From: Pseudomonas guariconensis
Lineage (GTDB): Bacteria; Pseudomonadota; Gammaproteobacteria; Pseudomonadales; Pseudomonadaceae
Assembly (NCBI RefSeq): GCF_024127895.1
Contig: NZ_JAMYBK010000001.1
Span: 1 to 64,000 of the forward strand
Reading direction: 5' to 3'
Length of the DNA: 64,000 nt
Below the pieces are notes generated by a model. It was not told the origin of the DNA, ran no database searches, and saw nothing but the letters and a program-made list of their open reading frames with translations. The position numbers and the translations under genes are program-made. Below, in pieces: positions 39,109-49,333 of the stretch; the first letter of the stretch is position 1, and every line of letters begins with the position of its first letter.

Positions 39109-39315
39109 CGGCTTGCCGGGGCGTTTTCGTCATGTGCCTTGGTCGGCTATGGGACGCGAAGCAGTTCCTATCCCAAAGAACTGTAAGCACTGTTTCTTTT
39201 TGTCGTAGTCTTTTTCAGCGCAAACCCACCCCATCATCTTCAAATGCGCTGCGTTACCCGCTAGTCTCGCAACCATCCATACCGCCGAAATTCTTCCAAT
39301 CAGAACGAGCCGGCC

Positions 39316-42027
39316 ATGACAGATCTGTCCCGTACGCATGGATTCGCCAGTCAGGCCATGGGCCTGCTGGACGGGCGTTTCTTCCGGCCGCCCCTGCCTG
39401 ATGGCCATGTGCCCAGGGCGCGGTTGTGCCAACGGCTCCAGTCCGGCCTGAGTGGCCGTCTGCTGCTGGTCAACGCCCCGGCGGGTTTCGGTAAGAGTTC
39501 GCTGGCCATCGAGTTCTGCCAGGCGTTGCCTGGCCACTGGCGCAGCCTCTGGCTCGGCCTGAGCCAACGCGATGCCGACCCCGGCCGTTTCCTCGAGCGC
39601 CTGCTCGAAGGCCTGCAGCAGTTCTGTCCGGCCCTGGGTGGCCAGGCCATGGGCTTGCTGAAGATGCGCCAACGCCACCAGCCGTTCGCCTTCGAGGAGT
39701 GGCTCGATGGCCTGCTCGACGAGCTCGCCCTCTACCTGCAAGCCGATACCCCCCTCTTGCTGGTGCTGGATGACTATCACCTGGCCCAGGGGCCGGTCCT
39801 CGACCGCTGCCTGCAGTTCTTCCTCAATCACCTGCCAGGCGGGCTGGTCCTGCTGGTCACCAGCCGCCAGCGGCCGGACTGGCACCTGGCGCGGTTGCGC
39901 CTGTCGCGTCAACTGGTGGAGCTGAACGAACAGGACCTGCGCCTGACCCCCGAGGAGGCCCTGGCCGTGATCGGCCGCCAGCCCACCGGCCTGCGTGGGC
40001 AAGCGCTGGACAACCTGATCCAGCGCAGCGACGGCTGGGTCGCCGGGCTGCGTTTCTGGCAACTGGCGGCCAGCGAGTCCGGCGACGACAATGCCTTGCC
40101 CCAGGCCCTGCACGGCGGTGAAGGGCTGATCCGTGACTACCTGCTCGAGGAAGTCATCGAGATCCTGCCCACGGATGTGCAGGCCTTTCTCTACGACACG
40201 GCCTGCCAGGAGCGCTTCTGCGCCGAGCTGTGCGACGCCCTGCGCGAGCGCCAGGACAGCGCCAGCATCCTGCGTTACCTGCAGGCCCACCAAGTGTTCC
40301 TGGTGCCGCTGGACGAGCATGGCCACTGGTTCCGCTACCATCACCTGTTCTCCGACCTGCTGCGCAGCCGGCAGGCCAGCGAACCCCTGGCGGCCTTGCA
40401 CCTGCGCGCCTGCCGCTGGTTCCAGGTGCAGGGGCTGCTCGACGAGGCGGTGGAGCAGGCATTGCGCGCCGGCCACCTGGATGTGGCGGCCGATCTGGTG
40501 CAGAGCCTGTCGGAGGAGCAACTGCTGGCCGAGCAGAATGTCGGCATGCTGCTGCGCTGGAAGATGGACCTGCCCGACAGCCTGCTGATCAGCACCCCTC
40601 GATTGATCGTCCTGTACAGCTGGGCACTGGGGTTGGCCTGCCAACTGGACGCGGCCGAGGAGCTGGCGGCCTACCTCAGCCGCTTCCTGCCAGCCCCGTC
40701 GGCCACTGCACAGAAATCCATGCTCGCCCAGTGGCTGGCTCTGAGCGGGGTCATCGCCCGTGGCCGTGGCGATCGCCAGCGGACCCTGGCCTATTGCGGC
40801 GAGGCGCTGCAGAGCCTGCCATACAAGCGCTATGGGCAACGCCTGGTGTGCCTGTCGACGCTGTCCAACCTGGCGATCGCCGATGCCGACTTCTGGCGGG
40901 CGCGGGGCTGGAACCGCGAGGCCCTGGAGCTCGCCCAGCGGGTCGGCAACCCGCTGTTCGAAGCCCTGGCCCACTATGACCGGGCGCGGGTCCTGCATGC
41001 CCGGGGCGAGGTATTGCGTGCCCTGGACGAGGTACGCCAAGGGCTGCAACGCTTGCAGGGGCTGTCGGCGCAGCGCCTGTATGCGGTACGCGCCAGGCTC
41101 ACCCTGTACGAGGGCTACCTGCTGGTGGCGCGGCTGCAACCGGCCCAGGGCCGCGCACGGCTACGCGCCGGGCTCAGCGAGGCACGTGCCTGTCGCGACA
41201 TCAGCGTGTTGATCGGCCATTGCGTGATCGCCTCGCTCGATGGGCGTGAAGGCCGTTTCGCCGAAGCCTTCGCCGAGCTGGCCGAGGCCGAGCGGTTGAT
41301 GCATATCTGGGACGTGCCGCCGATCTTCTACCTGGCCATGATCACCCTGGTGAAATGCGAGCTGTGGCTGGCCCAGGGGCGTACGGATCTTGCCGAGTCC
41401 TGGCTGTTGCGCCTGGGCCAGACCTACGGCGGCGAGCAGCCTGCGGCCGCACCGGAGTTCCACCCCCTGCTGCCGTTGCACATCGAGTTGCAGCAGGCCC
41501 TGCTGGAGCGTGTCCTGGGGCGTCCGGACGCGGCCGCCGAACGCCTGCAGGCGCTGGTCGAGCGTGGCCTGGCCAGTGGCGGGATGATGCTGGCGGTCAG
41601 TGCCTTGTGCCAGTGGACCGCCCTGTCGCTGGGCGAGGGGCGCGAGCAAGAAGCCGCCAGCGTGCTGCCCAGGGCACTGGAGGCGGCCCAGGGCGGCGCG
41701 TTGCAGCCGTTCCAGCGCTTGATCGAAGACCATCCCCACTGGTTGCGCGAACAACTGGCCGCGCGCCCGGCCTGCCTGGTCCAGGCTGAGCTGCTGGCGC
41801 GCCTGCCGCGGCCCCAGGCCAGCGACGCGGCCGAGGCCCTGAGCGGCCGGGAGCTGGCCGTGCTGGAACTGATTGCCCAAGGATGCTCGAACCAGCAGAT
41901 CAGCGAGCGCCTGTTCATTTCCTTGCACACCGTCAAGACCCACGCCAGCCACATCAACAGCAAGCTCGGTGTAGAGCGGCGAACCCAAGCGGTGGCCAAG
42001 GCCAAGTCCCTGGGCCTGTTGGCCTAG
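39316..42027 (+). CDS. MalT-like large LuxR-family transcriptional regulator
   Basis: 903 residues. STAND-type ATPase: Walker A NAPAGFGKSS at about 53-62 and Walker B LLLVLDDYH at about 147-155. A long helical/TPR-like middle follows, and a LuxR DNA-binding helix-turn-helix at about 840-895 (LSGRELAVLELIAQGCSNQQISERL). MalT-type activators bind an inducer and ATP and then oligomerise on DNA. Its place directly downstream of DUF1302-DUF1329 and the CoA ligase suggests it controls them. Separated from them by the inserted element. Confidence 0.9.
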   Translation: MTDLSRTHGFASQAMGLLDGRFFRPPLPDGHVPRARLCQRLQSGLSGRLLLVNAPAGFGKSSLAIEFCQALPGHWRSLWLGLSQRDADPGRFLERLLEGLQQFCPALGGQAMGLLKMRQRHQPFAFEEWLDGLLDELALYLQADTPLLLVLDDYHLAQGPVLDRCLQFFLNHLPGGLVLLVTSRQRPDWHLARLRLSRQLVELNEQDLRLTPEEALAVIGRQPTGLRGQALDNLIQRSDGWVAGLRFWQLAASESGDDNALPQALHGGEGLIRDYLLEEVIEILPTDVQAFLYDTACQERFCAELCDALRERQDSASILRYLQAHQVFLVPLDEHGHWFRYHHLFSDLLRSRQASEPLAALHLRACRWFQVQGLLDEAVEQALRAGHLDVAADLVQSLSEEQLLAEQNVGMLLRWKMDLPDSLLISTPRLIVLYSWALGLACQLDAAEELAAYLSRFLPAPSATAQKSMLAQWLALSGVIARGRGDRQRTLAYCGEALQSLPYKRYGQRLVCLSTLSNLAIADADFWRARGWNREALELAQRVGNPLFEALAHYDRARVLHARGEVLRALDEVRQGLQRLQGLSAQRLYAVRARLTLYEGYLLVARLQPAQGRARLRAGLSEARACRDISVLIGHCVIASLDGREGRFAEAFAELAEAERLMHIWDVPPIFYLAMITLVKCELWLAQGRTDLAESWLLRLGQTYGGEQPAAAPEFHPLLPLHIELQQALLERVLGRPDAAAERLQALVERGLASGGMMLAVSALCQWTALSLGEGREQEAASVLPRALEAAQGGALQPFQRLIEDHPHWLREQLAARPACLVQAELLARLPRPQASDAAEALSGRELAVLELIAQGCSNQQISERLFISLHTVKTHASHINSKLGVERRTQAVAKAKSLGLLA

Positions 42028-42184
42028 CTCCCGGAGCGTGGGGGCGGTAAAATAGTGGCATTAAGCCATTGCTGCTGGCGCCGTCTATTCCGGGCTCATC
42101 TTTCCCCACCCGCTGCCGATACGCTGTTCGGCGGTACGCATCGCCACGCGCCATTTTCCACCCACTCCACTACAGGTCGTGTTG
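42028..42184. promoter_or_regulatory. Upstream region of the response-regulator gene
   Basis: 157 bp without a gene. No clear promoter elements recognised; the ribosome binding site before 42185 is weak (AGG only), with an in-frame GTG at 42179 as an alternative start. Confidence 0.3.
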
Positions 42185-43792
42185 ATGCTGCAGTACGGGC
42201 AAAAAAGCTTTCTGATCGTCGACGACTTCACCGACTTCCGTACGTCGACCCGTTCGATGCTCCGTGAGCTGGGCGTGCGTGATGTGGACACCGCCGACAG
42301 TGGAGAGCAGGCCCTGCGCATGTGTGCGCAGAAGCGCTACGACTTCATCCTCCAGGACTTTCACCTGGGCGATGGCAAGAAGAATGGCCAGCAGGTGCTC
42401 GAGGACCTGATCCTCGACAAGCTGGTCAGCCATGAGTGCGTGTTCATCATGGTCACTGCCGAGAGCAGCCAGTCCATCGTCCTCAGCGCCATCGAACACG
42501 AACCCGATGCCTACCTGACCAAGCCGTTCAACCGCGTCGGCCTGGCCCAGCGCCTGGAGAAGCTGGTGCAACGCAAGACCTTGCTCAAGCCCATCCTGCA
42601 GGCCCTGGACCGTGAGCGTCCGGCCGAGGTGCTGGCGGCCTGTGCCGAGCTGTGCCGGAAGGACCCGCGCTTCGCCCCGTTGTGCCTGCGCTACCGGGCT
42701 GACGCCTTGCGCAACCTCAATCGTTTCGACGAGCTGGAGAAGTTCCTCAAGGCCATTCTCGCCAGCCGGCCCCAGCCCTGGGCGTATTCGGCGCTGGGCA
42801 GCCTGCTGCACAAGCGTGGCCAGCATGCTCAGGCCCAGGGTGTGTACGAACAGGCGCTCAAGGCATTCCCGATCATGCCGGGGCTGTACGATGGCATGGC
42901 CGAAGTGCTGGTGGCCCAGGGCGAGACCCGGCGAGCCCAGCACATGCTCGAAGAGGCGGTACGCCTTTCGCCCCTGGCGGTGCGCCGCCAGGCGGCGCTG
43001 GGCAAGCTGGCGCTGGACAACCAGGACTTCGAGAGCGCCTCGAAGGCCTATCGCCACGCGGTGAACCAGGGCCAGAGCTCACGCTACAAGAACCCGGAAA
43101 GCAACCTGGGCCTGGTCCAGGCATTGATGAGCAAGAACATCGGCAATGGCCTGGATGCGCGAACCCGCGTCGAGATCAACACGGTGCTCAGCGAGGTGGC
43201 CAAGGAGCATGTCGAAGACCAGGGGTTGCAGGTCCGTGCGCGCTTGATGAAGGCCGCCAGCCTGCAGCAGGCTGGTGACCCGGAGACGGCCGCCAAGCTT
43301 ACCGACCAGGCCATGCAGCGGCTGGAGAAGATGGACCAGTTCTTCTCCGTCGAGGCGGCGCTCACCGTGGCCAAGCAGTTGCAGGCGCTCGGCCAGCCGT
43401 CGGCGGGCACCACGATCCTCAAGGGCTGCGTGGAAACCTATGGCGACGATCCCAAGGTCATGCAGAGTGTCGCCAAGCTTACCAGCGACCCGGTGGTGCT
43501 CGGTGCCGTCACCGAGGCGGTCGACCTCAACCGCCAGGGCGTGCGCAGCTACCAGGCCGGTCAGCTCACCGAGGCCCTGGAGATGTTCCGCCGGGCATTG
43601 TCGTTGCAACCGAAGAACATCAGCATCGCTCTCAACACCACCCAGGCGCTGTTGCGCATTGCTGGCCAGAGCCCATCGCCTGCGATCATGCAGGAGTGCC
43701 GCGACTGCCTGCAGAGTGTCGCTGGGATTCCCGCTAGCGACAGCCGCTACGAGCGCTACCGCAAACTGCATATCCGGGTCTTCGGCGCATGA
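42185..43792 (+). CDS. Response regulator with receiver and TPR domains
   Basis: 535 residues. Receiver domain at 1-130 with acidic pair Asp13-Asp14, phospho-acceptor Asp58 (ILQDFHLGDGK), Thr91 and Lys113. The remaining 400 residues are helical tetratricopeptide-like repeats (ALGSLLHKRGQHAQAQGVYEQ). There is no DNA-binding or enzymatic output, so it acts by protein binding, comparable in layout to Vibrio VieB. It overlaps the kinase gene by 4 bp (ATGA), which marks a functional pair. Confidence 0.88.
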   Translation: MLQYGQKSFLIVDDFTDFRTSTRSMLRELGVRDVDTADSGEQALRMCAQKRYDFILQDFHLGDGKKNGQQVLEDLILDKLVSHECVFIMVTAESSQSIVLSAIEHEPDAYLTKPFNRVGLAQRLEKLVQRKTLLKPILQALDRERPAEVLAACAELCRKDPRFAPLCLRYRADALRNLNRFDELEKFLKAILASRPQPWAYSALGSLLHKRGQHAQAQGVYEQALKAFPIMPGLYDGMAEVLVAQGETRRAQHMLEEAVRLSPLAVRRQAALGKLALDNQDFESASKAYRHAVNQGQSSRYKNPESNLGLVQALMSKNIGNGLDARTRVEINTVLSEVAKEHVEDQGLQVRARLMKAASLQQAGDPETAAKLTDQAMQRLEKMDQFFSVEAALTVAKQLQALGQPSAGTTILKGCVETYGDDPKVMQSVAKLTSDPVVLGAVTEAVDLNRQGVRSYQAGQLTEALEMFRRALSLQPKNISIALNTTQALLRIAGQSPSPAIMQECRDCLQSVAGIPASDSRYERYRKLHIRVFGA

Positions 43793-44481
43793 ACCACAAC
43801 GACCAGGGGCTGGATTTCTCCACGGTGATCGCCTCCACCGTGCACGACATGAAAAACTCGCTCTCGGCCCTGATCCAGGCCCACGACCAGTGGCTGGCGC
43901 GCCTGCCCGAGGCCCTGCGGGGGGGCAGCGAACAGGGGGTGATGGAGCACGAGTTCCGCCATTTGAACGGCATGCTGGTGCAACTGCTGGGCCTGTACAA
44001 GCTGGGGATCAACCAGTTGCCGATCTGCCCGGACTACCACGAGTTGGACGACTTCATCGAAGCCCAGCTCGCTGTCCACCAGGAGGTGCTCGAGCACCGC
44101 GATATCCTTGCCACCTGGCGTGTCGACAGCGATAACCCGCTGGGCTTCTTCGACCGTGAGCTGGTCGCCTCGGCGGTGTCCAACGTACTCACCAATGCCA
44201 TCCGCTACGCCAGCCATGCCCTGTTGATCAGCATCGAGGAAGAGGGGGAGCAACTGGTGATCAGCATCAACGATGACGGCGCAGGGTATCCCGCGCGCAT
44301 GCTCGAGCCTGAGCAGGAGCATGCCCTGGGTATCGACTCGCGCACAGGCAGCACCGGCCTGGGGCTGCACTTCGCCGCACGCATCGCCGCGCTGCATGAG
44401 CGCGACGGCGTGCGGGGGCGGATCGAGATCGCCAACGGCGGGCCGCTTGGCGGTGGGTTGTTCAGGCTGTACCTGCCATAG
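43789..44481 (+). CDS. Small soluble sensor-less histidine kinase
   Basis: 230 residues: H-box with His19 (STVHDMKNSLSAL), N-box Asn136 (NVLTNAIRYA), G1 NDDGAGYP (161-168) and G2 GSTGLGLHFA (187-196). There is no membrane segment and no input domain, so signals must come from a partner or from the cytoplasm. Translationally coupled to the receiver-TPR protein, its likely phosphorylation partner. Ends close to, and convergent with, dctM. Confidence 0.9.
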   Translation: MNHNDQGLDFSTVIASTVHDMKNSLSALIQAHDQWLARLPEALRGGSEQGVMEHEFRHLNGMLVQLLGLYKLGINQLPICPDYHELDDFIEAQLAVHQEVLEHRDILATWRVDSDNPLGFFDRELVASAVSNVLTNAIRYASHALLISIEEEGEQLVISINDDGAGYPARMLEPEQEHALGIDSRTGSTGLGLHFAARIAALHERDGVRGRIEIANGGPLGGGLFRLYLP

Positions 44482-44500
44482 CGTCCCGACGCGATAGCCT

Positions 44501-45784
44501 TCAGCCCATGCCCAGCGCGTTGGGCAGCACCAGCGAGATCCACGGCACATAGGTGACCAGGATCAGGAACAGCAGGAGCAGGAGCAGCCAGGGCGCCGCT
44601 GCGCGTACCGTCGCCGTCAGGGGCATGCCCGTCACCGCTGAGGTGACGAACAGGTTCAGCCCAACCGGTGGGGTAACCAGGCCGATCTCCAGGTTGACCA
44701 CCATGATGATGCCCAGGTGGATCGGGTCGATGCCCAGTTGCATGGCGATCGGGAACAGGATCGGCGCCAGGATCAGGATGATCGCCGAGGGTTCCATGAA
44801 GGCCCCCGCCACCAATAGCACCAGGTTCACCACCAGCAGGAAGGTCACCGGCGTCAGGCCTGCATCGAGAACCCAGGCGGTGATCTGCTGGGGGAGCTGC
44901 TCGGTGGTCAGGACATGGGCGAAGAGCATGGCGTTGGCGATGATGAACATCAGCATGATGCTCAGCTTGGCGGACTCGAGCAGCACCTTCGGGGCTTCTC
45001 GCACGCTCATGTCACGGTAGACGAACAGGGCGATGAACGCCGAGTAGACCGCGGCCACCGCTGCCGCCTCGGTAGGGGTGAACATGCCGGTATAGATGCC
45101 GCCGAGGATGATCACCATCAGCAGCAACCCCCAGATCGCCTTGCGCGCCGTACTCAGCCATTCCCGCAGGGTAGCGCGCGGCAGGGCGGGGAGGTTTTTC
45201 TTCACGGCGATGATGTAGATGGCGATCATCAGGATCAGGCCGAGCATCAGGCCAGGCACCACCCCTGCCATGAACAGCTTTCCGACCGACGTCTCCGTGG
45301 CGGCGGCGTACACCACCATCACGATCGAGGGCGGGATCAGGATGCCGAGCGTACCGGCGTTACAGATGATCCCTGCACCGAAGGCTTGTGGATAACCGGA
45401 GCGGACCATACCCGCGATGGCGATCGAACCGACCGCCGCCACGGTGGCGGGGCTCGAGCCGGAGAGCGCGGCGAACAGCACACAGGCCAGCACCGCGGCG
45501 ATCGCCAGGCCGCCCCGTACATGGCCCACGCACGCGTTGGCGAAATCGATCAGGCGCCTGGCCACGCCACCGGTGGTCATGAAGGCACCCGCCAACAGGA
45601 AGAACGGGATTGCCAGCAGGGTATAGTGCTCCGAAGTCTCGAACAGCTTGATCGCCAGCGAGCGCACCGAGTCCTGGCTGTACAGCATGATGGTCAGCGA
45701 GCCCGCCAGGCCAAGCGAGATGGCGATGGGTACGCCAATGAACATGAGGGCGAACAGCGCGACGAACAGAAAGAGGATGGTCAT
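44501..45784 (-). CDS. dctM: TRAP transporter large permease DctM
   Basis: 427 residues, about 12 membrane segments, the family Pro/Gly-rich re-entrant motifs (GVPIAISLGLAG; ALSGSSPATVAAVGSIAI; GYPQAFGAGIICNAGTLGILIPPS). It forms the Na+-driven transport channel with DctQ. Four-bp overlap with dctQ. Likely substrate C4-dicarboxylates, from similarity of DctP. Confidence 0.93.
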   Translation of the reverse strand: MTILFLFVALFALMFIGVPIAISLGLAGSLTIMLYSQDSVRSLAIKLFETSEHYTLLAIPFFLLAGAFMTTGGVARRLIDFANACVGHVRGGLAIAAVLACVLFAALSGSSPATVAAVGSIAIAGMVRSGYPQAFGAGIICNAGTLGILIPPSIVMVVYAAATETSVGKLFMAGVVPGLMLGLILMIAIYIIAVKKNLPALPRATLREWLSTARKAIWGLLLMVIILGGIYTGMFTPTEAAAVAAVYSAFIALFVYRDMSVREAPKVLLESAKLSIMLMFIIANAMLFAHVLTTEQLPQQITAWVLDAGLTPVTFLLVVNLVLLVAGAFMEPSAIILILAPILFPIAMQLGIDPIHLGIIMVVNLEIGLVTPPVGLNLFVTSAVTGMPLTATVRAAAPWLLLLLLFLILVTYVPWISLVLPNALGMG

Positions 45785-46413
45785 GGCTTGTCGTCCTCGT
45801 GCTCGGTCAGCTTCACTGCCTCCGCTGCCTCGTCCGCCAGGCCCAGGCCGGTCTGGCGACCCTTGAAGATTCGCACCAGGATCTCAGCGAAACGGATGAA
45901 CATCAGGGCGAACCCCACTGGCACGATCAGGCCGATGTGCCATTGCATGACACCGAAATGCCCCAGGTCCTCGGCGCCGATGCTGGCCTTGAGCAGGGTC
46001 TGGATCCACTCCAGGCTGGCGATGCTCAGCAAGGCGGCATAGGCCAGGCAGCACGTGCAGGCCAGCAGGCCGAGGTAGCGCTGGAGGGGTTTGCTGGCCA
46101 GCTTCACCAGTGCATCGACACCGATGTGGCCGGCGGTGCGCACGCCATAGGACAGCCCGAAGAAGATCAGCCAGGCGAACAGTGCCTTGGTCAGCGCATT
46201 GCTCCATGTCATGGCCTGGGCGGCATCCATGACATGGTCGCCTGCGGCATTGAACAGGTCGGCGCCGGCGCTCCAGTGCTCGGCAAGGCTGTAGAACACG
46301 GTGTAGAGGTTGTTGAGGATGACATAGACGAATGTCACCAAGGTCATGGCGGCCAGGAGAAAGACAATGAAGCCTTCCTCGAAATGCTCCCAGATACGTC
46401 TCAAGGCATTCAT
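45781..46413 (-). CDS. dctQ: TRAP transporter small permease DctQ
   Basis: 210 residues from the ATG at 46413 (GGAGAG upstream), four membrane segments with a long first cytoplasmic-periplasmic loop (YTVFYSLAEHWSAG...). A longer amino extension in the open frame is not supported. Overlaps dctM by 4 bp; dctP lies 63 bp upstream. Confidence 0.9.
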   Translation of the reverse strand: MNALRRIWEHFEEGFIVFLLAAMTLVTFVYVILNNLYTVFYSLAEHWSAGADLFNAAGDHVMDAAQAMTWSNALTKALFAWLIFFGLSYGVRTAGHIGVDALVKLASKPLQRYLGLLACTCCLAYAALLSIASLEWIQTLLKASIGAEDLGHFGVMQWHIGLIVPVGFALMFIRFAEILVRIFKGRQTGLGLADEAAEAVKLTEHEDDKP

Positions 46414-46476
46414 GGGGGGACTCTCCGGTGCGTGACGATGGCTGGCGGCCGGGTTCGGCACTGCCAGCCAACGGGT

Positions 46477-47526
<1,050 letters not shown>

Positions 47527-47648
47527 TCATTTCCAGGGGTGTTTTGCCTGCGATCAACGATAGCGCCATTGCAGGCTGGCCAACCGAGGCGATCAAGGGT
47601 ATTAACAGGGGTTGGTTCAACCCCACTGCGTGACTGACGAAGCTGACC

Positions 47649-48293
47649 ATGCCTGCCAATGACACCCCACTGATCCGCGAAACCTTCCCCGTCGGTCCCC
47701 TGCAATGCAATTGCACCCTGATCGGCGACCCGCTCAGCAAGAAAGCCATCGTCGTCGACCCGGGCGGTGACCCGGAACAGATCCTCGCGCGCCTGCAGGC
47801 CCATGGCCTGACCCTGGTGAGCATCATCCACACCCATGCCCACTTCGATCACTTCCTCGCCTCGGGCAGGCTCAAGGAGCTGACCGGCGCGACCTTGCAC
47901 CTGCACAAGGACGACCAGCCGCTGTGGGACAACCTGCAGATGCAGTGCCAGATGTTCGGCGTGCCCTATACCCCGGTGCCGCCGCCGGACCGCTGGCTGG
48001 ACGATGACGAGGAGTTGGCCTGCGGCTGCGGCGTGGCCCTGCATACGCCTGGGCACACGCCGGGTTCGATGAGTTTCTGGTTCGCCGACGCCAAGTTGCT
48101 GATCGCCGGCGACACCCTGTTCCGCCGGGGCGTTGGCCGTACCGATTTGTGGGGTGGCGACCAGCGGGCTATCGTTCGCTCCATCAAGGAGCGGCTGTAC
48201 CGCCTGGATGAAGAGGCGATCGTGGTGACCGGCCATGGCCCGGATACCCGCCTCGGCGAGGAAATGCGCGAAAATCCATTCGTACGGGCCTGA
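47649..48293 (+). CDS. Metallo-beta-lactamase-fold hydrolase (glyoxalase II-like)
   Basis: 214 residues, cytoplasmic. Metal-binding motif THAHFDH at 62-68, then the family His in HTPGHTPGS, Asp in IAGDTLF and a final His in VTGHGPDT. Members hydrolyse thioesters; close to YcbL-type, without the long carboxyl domain of GloB. Divergent from dctP. Substrate not certain. Confidence 0.88.
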   Translation: MPANDTPLIRETFPVGPLQCNCTLIGDPLSKKAIVVDPGGDPEQILARLQAHGLTLVSIIHTHAHFDHFLASGRLKELTGATLHLHKDDQPLWDNLQMQCQMFGVPYTPVPPPDRWLDDDEELACGCGVALHTPGHTPGSMSFWFADAKLLIAGDTLFRRGVGRTDLWGGDQRAIVRSIKERLYRLDEEAIVVTGHGPDTRLGEEMRENPFVRA

Positions 48294-48387
48294 GGATCAG
48301 GGAATTTTTCCGTTAGACCATGATCCAAGGCTGGCACAGGTCCGCCCGCGATCCGCTGCACTTTCGAATTTCTGTAGGAGCTTGTCC

Positions 48388-49107
48388 ATGTTCACCATGC
48401 GTCGTCTGATTATCGTCGCTACCGCTGCTGCCCTGATGACGGGTTGCGCCAACCAGAACCCCTACGACAACCAGGGGCAGGCGCAGGGTTCCACCGGGAT
48501 GAGCAAGACCGCCAAGTACGGCGGCCTGGGCGCGCTGGCCGGCGCCATCGCCGGTGCCGCCATCGACCACAACAACCGTGGCAAGGGTGCCCTGATCGGT
48601 GCTGCCGCCGTGGGCGCCGCCGCTGCCGGCTACGGCTACTACGCCGACCGCCAGGAAGCGGCCCTGCGCGAGAGCATGGCCAACACCGGCGTCGAGGTGC
48701 AGCGCCAGGGTGACCAGATCAAGCTGATCATGCCGGGCAACATCACCTTCGCCACCGACTCGGCGAACATCGCCCCGAGCTTCTATGCACCGTTGAACAA
48801 CCTGGCCAGCTCGTTCAAGCAGTTCAACCAGAACACCATCGAAGTGGTCGGTTTCACCGACAGCACCGGTAGCCGCCAGCACAACATGGACCTGTCCCAG
48901 CGCCGCGCGCAGGCGGTGAGCACCTACCTGACGTCCCAGGGCGTCGACCCGTCGCGCGTCTCGGTGCGCGGCATGGGCCCTGACCAGCCGATCGCCAGCA
49001 ACGCCGATGCCAACGGCCGGGCGCAGAACCGCCGGGTCGAGGTCAACCTCAAGCCGATCCCGGGCCAGCAGTACGACCAGCAAGGGCAGGTTCAGCAGTA
49101 TCCGTAA
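48388..49107 (+). CDS. OmpA-family lipoprotein with glycine-zipper
   Basis: 239 residues. Lipobox LMTGC, Cys20. A glycine-zipper segment (about 45-75, GALAGAIAGAAIDHNNRGKGALIGAAAVG) precedes an OmpA-like peptidoglycan-binding domain: NITFATDSANIAPSF, VVGFTDSTGSRQHNMDLSQRRA and NRRVEVNL. It should anchor the outer membrane to the cell wall. Similar to the YiaD/Pcp-type proteins. GGAG precedes the ATG at 48388; Met4 is an alternative. Its terminator is disrupted by element copy 2. Confidence 0.9.
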   Translation: MFTMRRLIIVATAAALMTGCANQNPYDNQGQAQGSTGMSKTAKYGGLGALAGAIAGAAIDHNNRGKGALIGAAAVGAAAAGYGYYADRQEAALRESMANTGVEVQRQGDQIKLIMPGNITFATDSANIAPSFYAPLNNLASSFKQFNQNTIEVVGFTDSTGSRQHNMDLSQRRAQAVSTYLTSQGVDPSRVSVRGMGPDQPIASNADANGRAQNRRVEVNLKPIPGQQYDQQGQVQQYP

Positions 49108-49117
49108 GGCGTCGATA

Positions 49118-49333
49118 GCAAAAGGGGGCCCTGCACTAACGCTGTTCACTTAAGCCATTGGGGCCGCCTTGCGGCCCTTCGCGGGCAAGCCCGCTCCCAC
49201 AAGTACGCTGCAAACCTCAAGGAATGCACGATCCTGTGGGAGCGGGCTCGCCCGCGAAGGGCTGCAAGGCAGCCCCAATCGATGTCACATCAGACTCAAG
49301 TGAACAGCATTAGCGCGTAGCGGCCCCTTTTTT
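49118..49333. terminator. Intrinsic terminator split by element copy 2
   Basis: Left arm AAAAGGGGGCC (49120-49130) and right arm GGCCCCTTTTT (49322-49332) pair with flanking A/T tracts. The 176-bp element lies in its loop. The terminator would serve the OmpA lipoprotein and, reversed, pta. Confidence 0.8.
49137..49312. mobile_element. MITE-like element, copy 2 (176 bp)
   Basis: Identical to copy 1 at 38933 except T to C in the left terminal repeat (position 49140) and T to C in the right (49297), so its two ends no longer match perfectly. Same internal REP pair. No convincing target duplication remains (left flank GGGCCCTGCAC, right flank GCGCGTAGCGG). Also inserted in a terminator loop. Confidence 0.9.

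Larger units (their letters stand above)
38911..39131. terminator. Intrinsic terminator split by an inserted element
   Basis: The left arm CGAAAACGCCCCGGC (38911-38925) and right arm GCCGGGGCGTTTTCG (39115-39129) are perfect complements with T-tract on the right: a terminator of the DUF1329 gene. The 176-bp element lies exactly at its tip, with an 11-bp duplication of the tip. Confidence 0.85.

Noticed and set aside
47553..47568. A sigma-54-like promoter on the minus strand upstream of dctP (TGGCGCTATCGTTGAT)
   Set aside because: The GG and the second element have the right 10-bp spacing, but the essential GC at -12 is GA. DctPQM operons are often RpoN-dependent, so it is tempting, but the match is too poor to list.
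49126..49323. Target-site duplication around element copy 2
   Set aside because: GGGCCCTGCAC and GCGCGTAGCGG do not match at any reasonable offset, so none is claimed.
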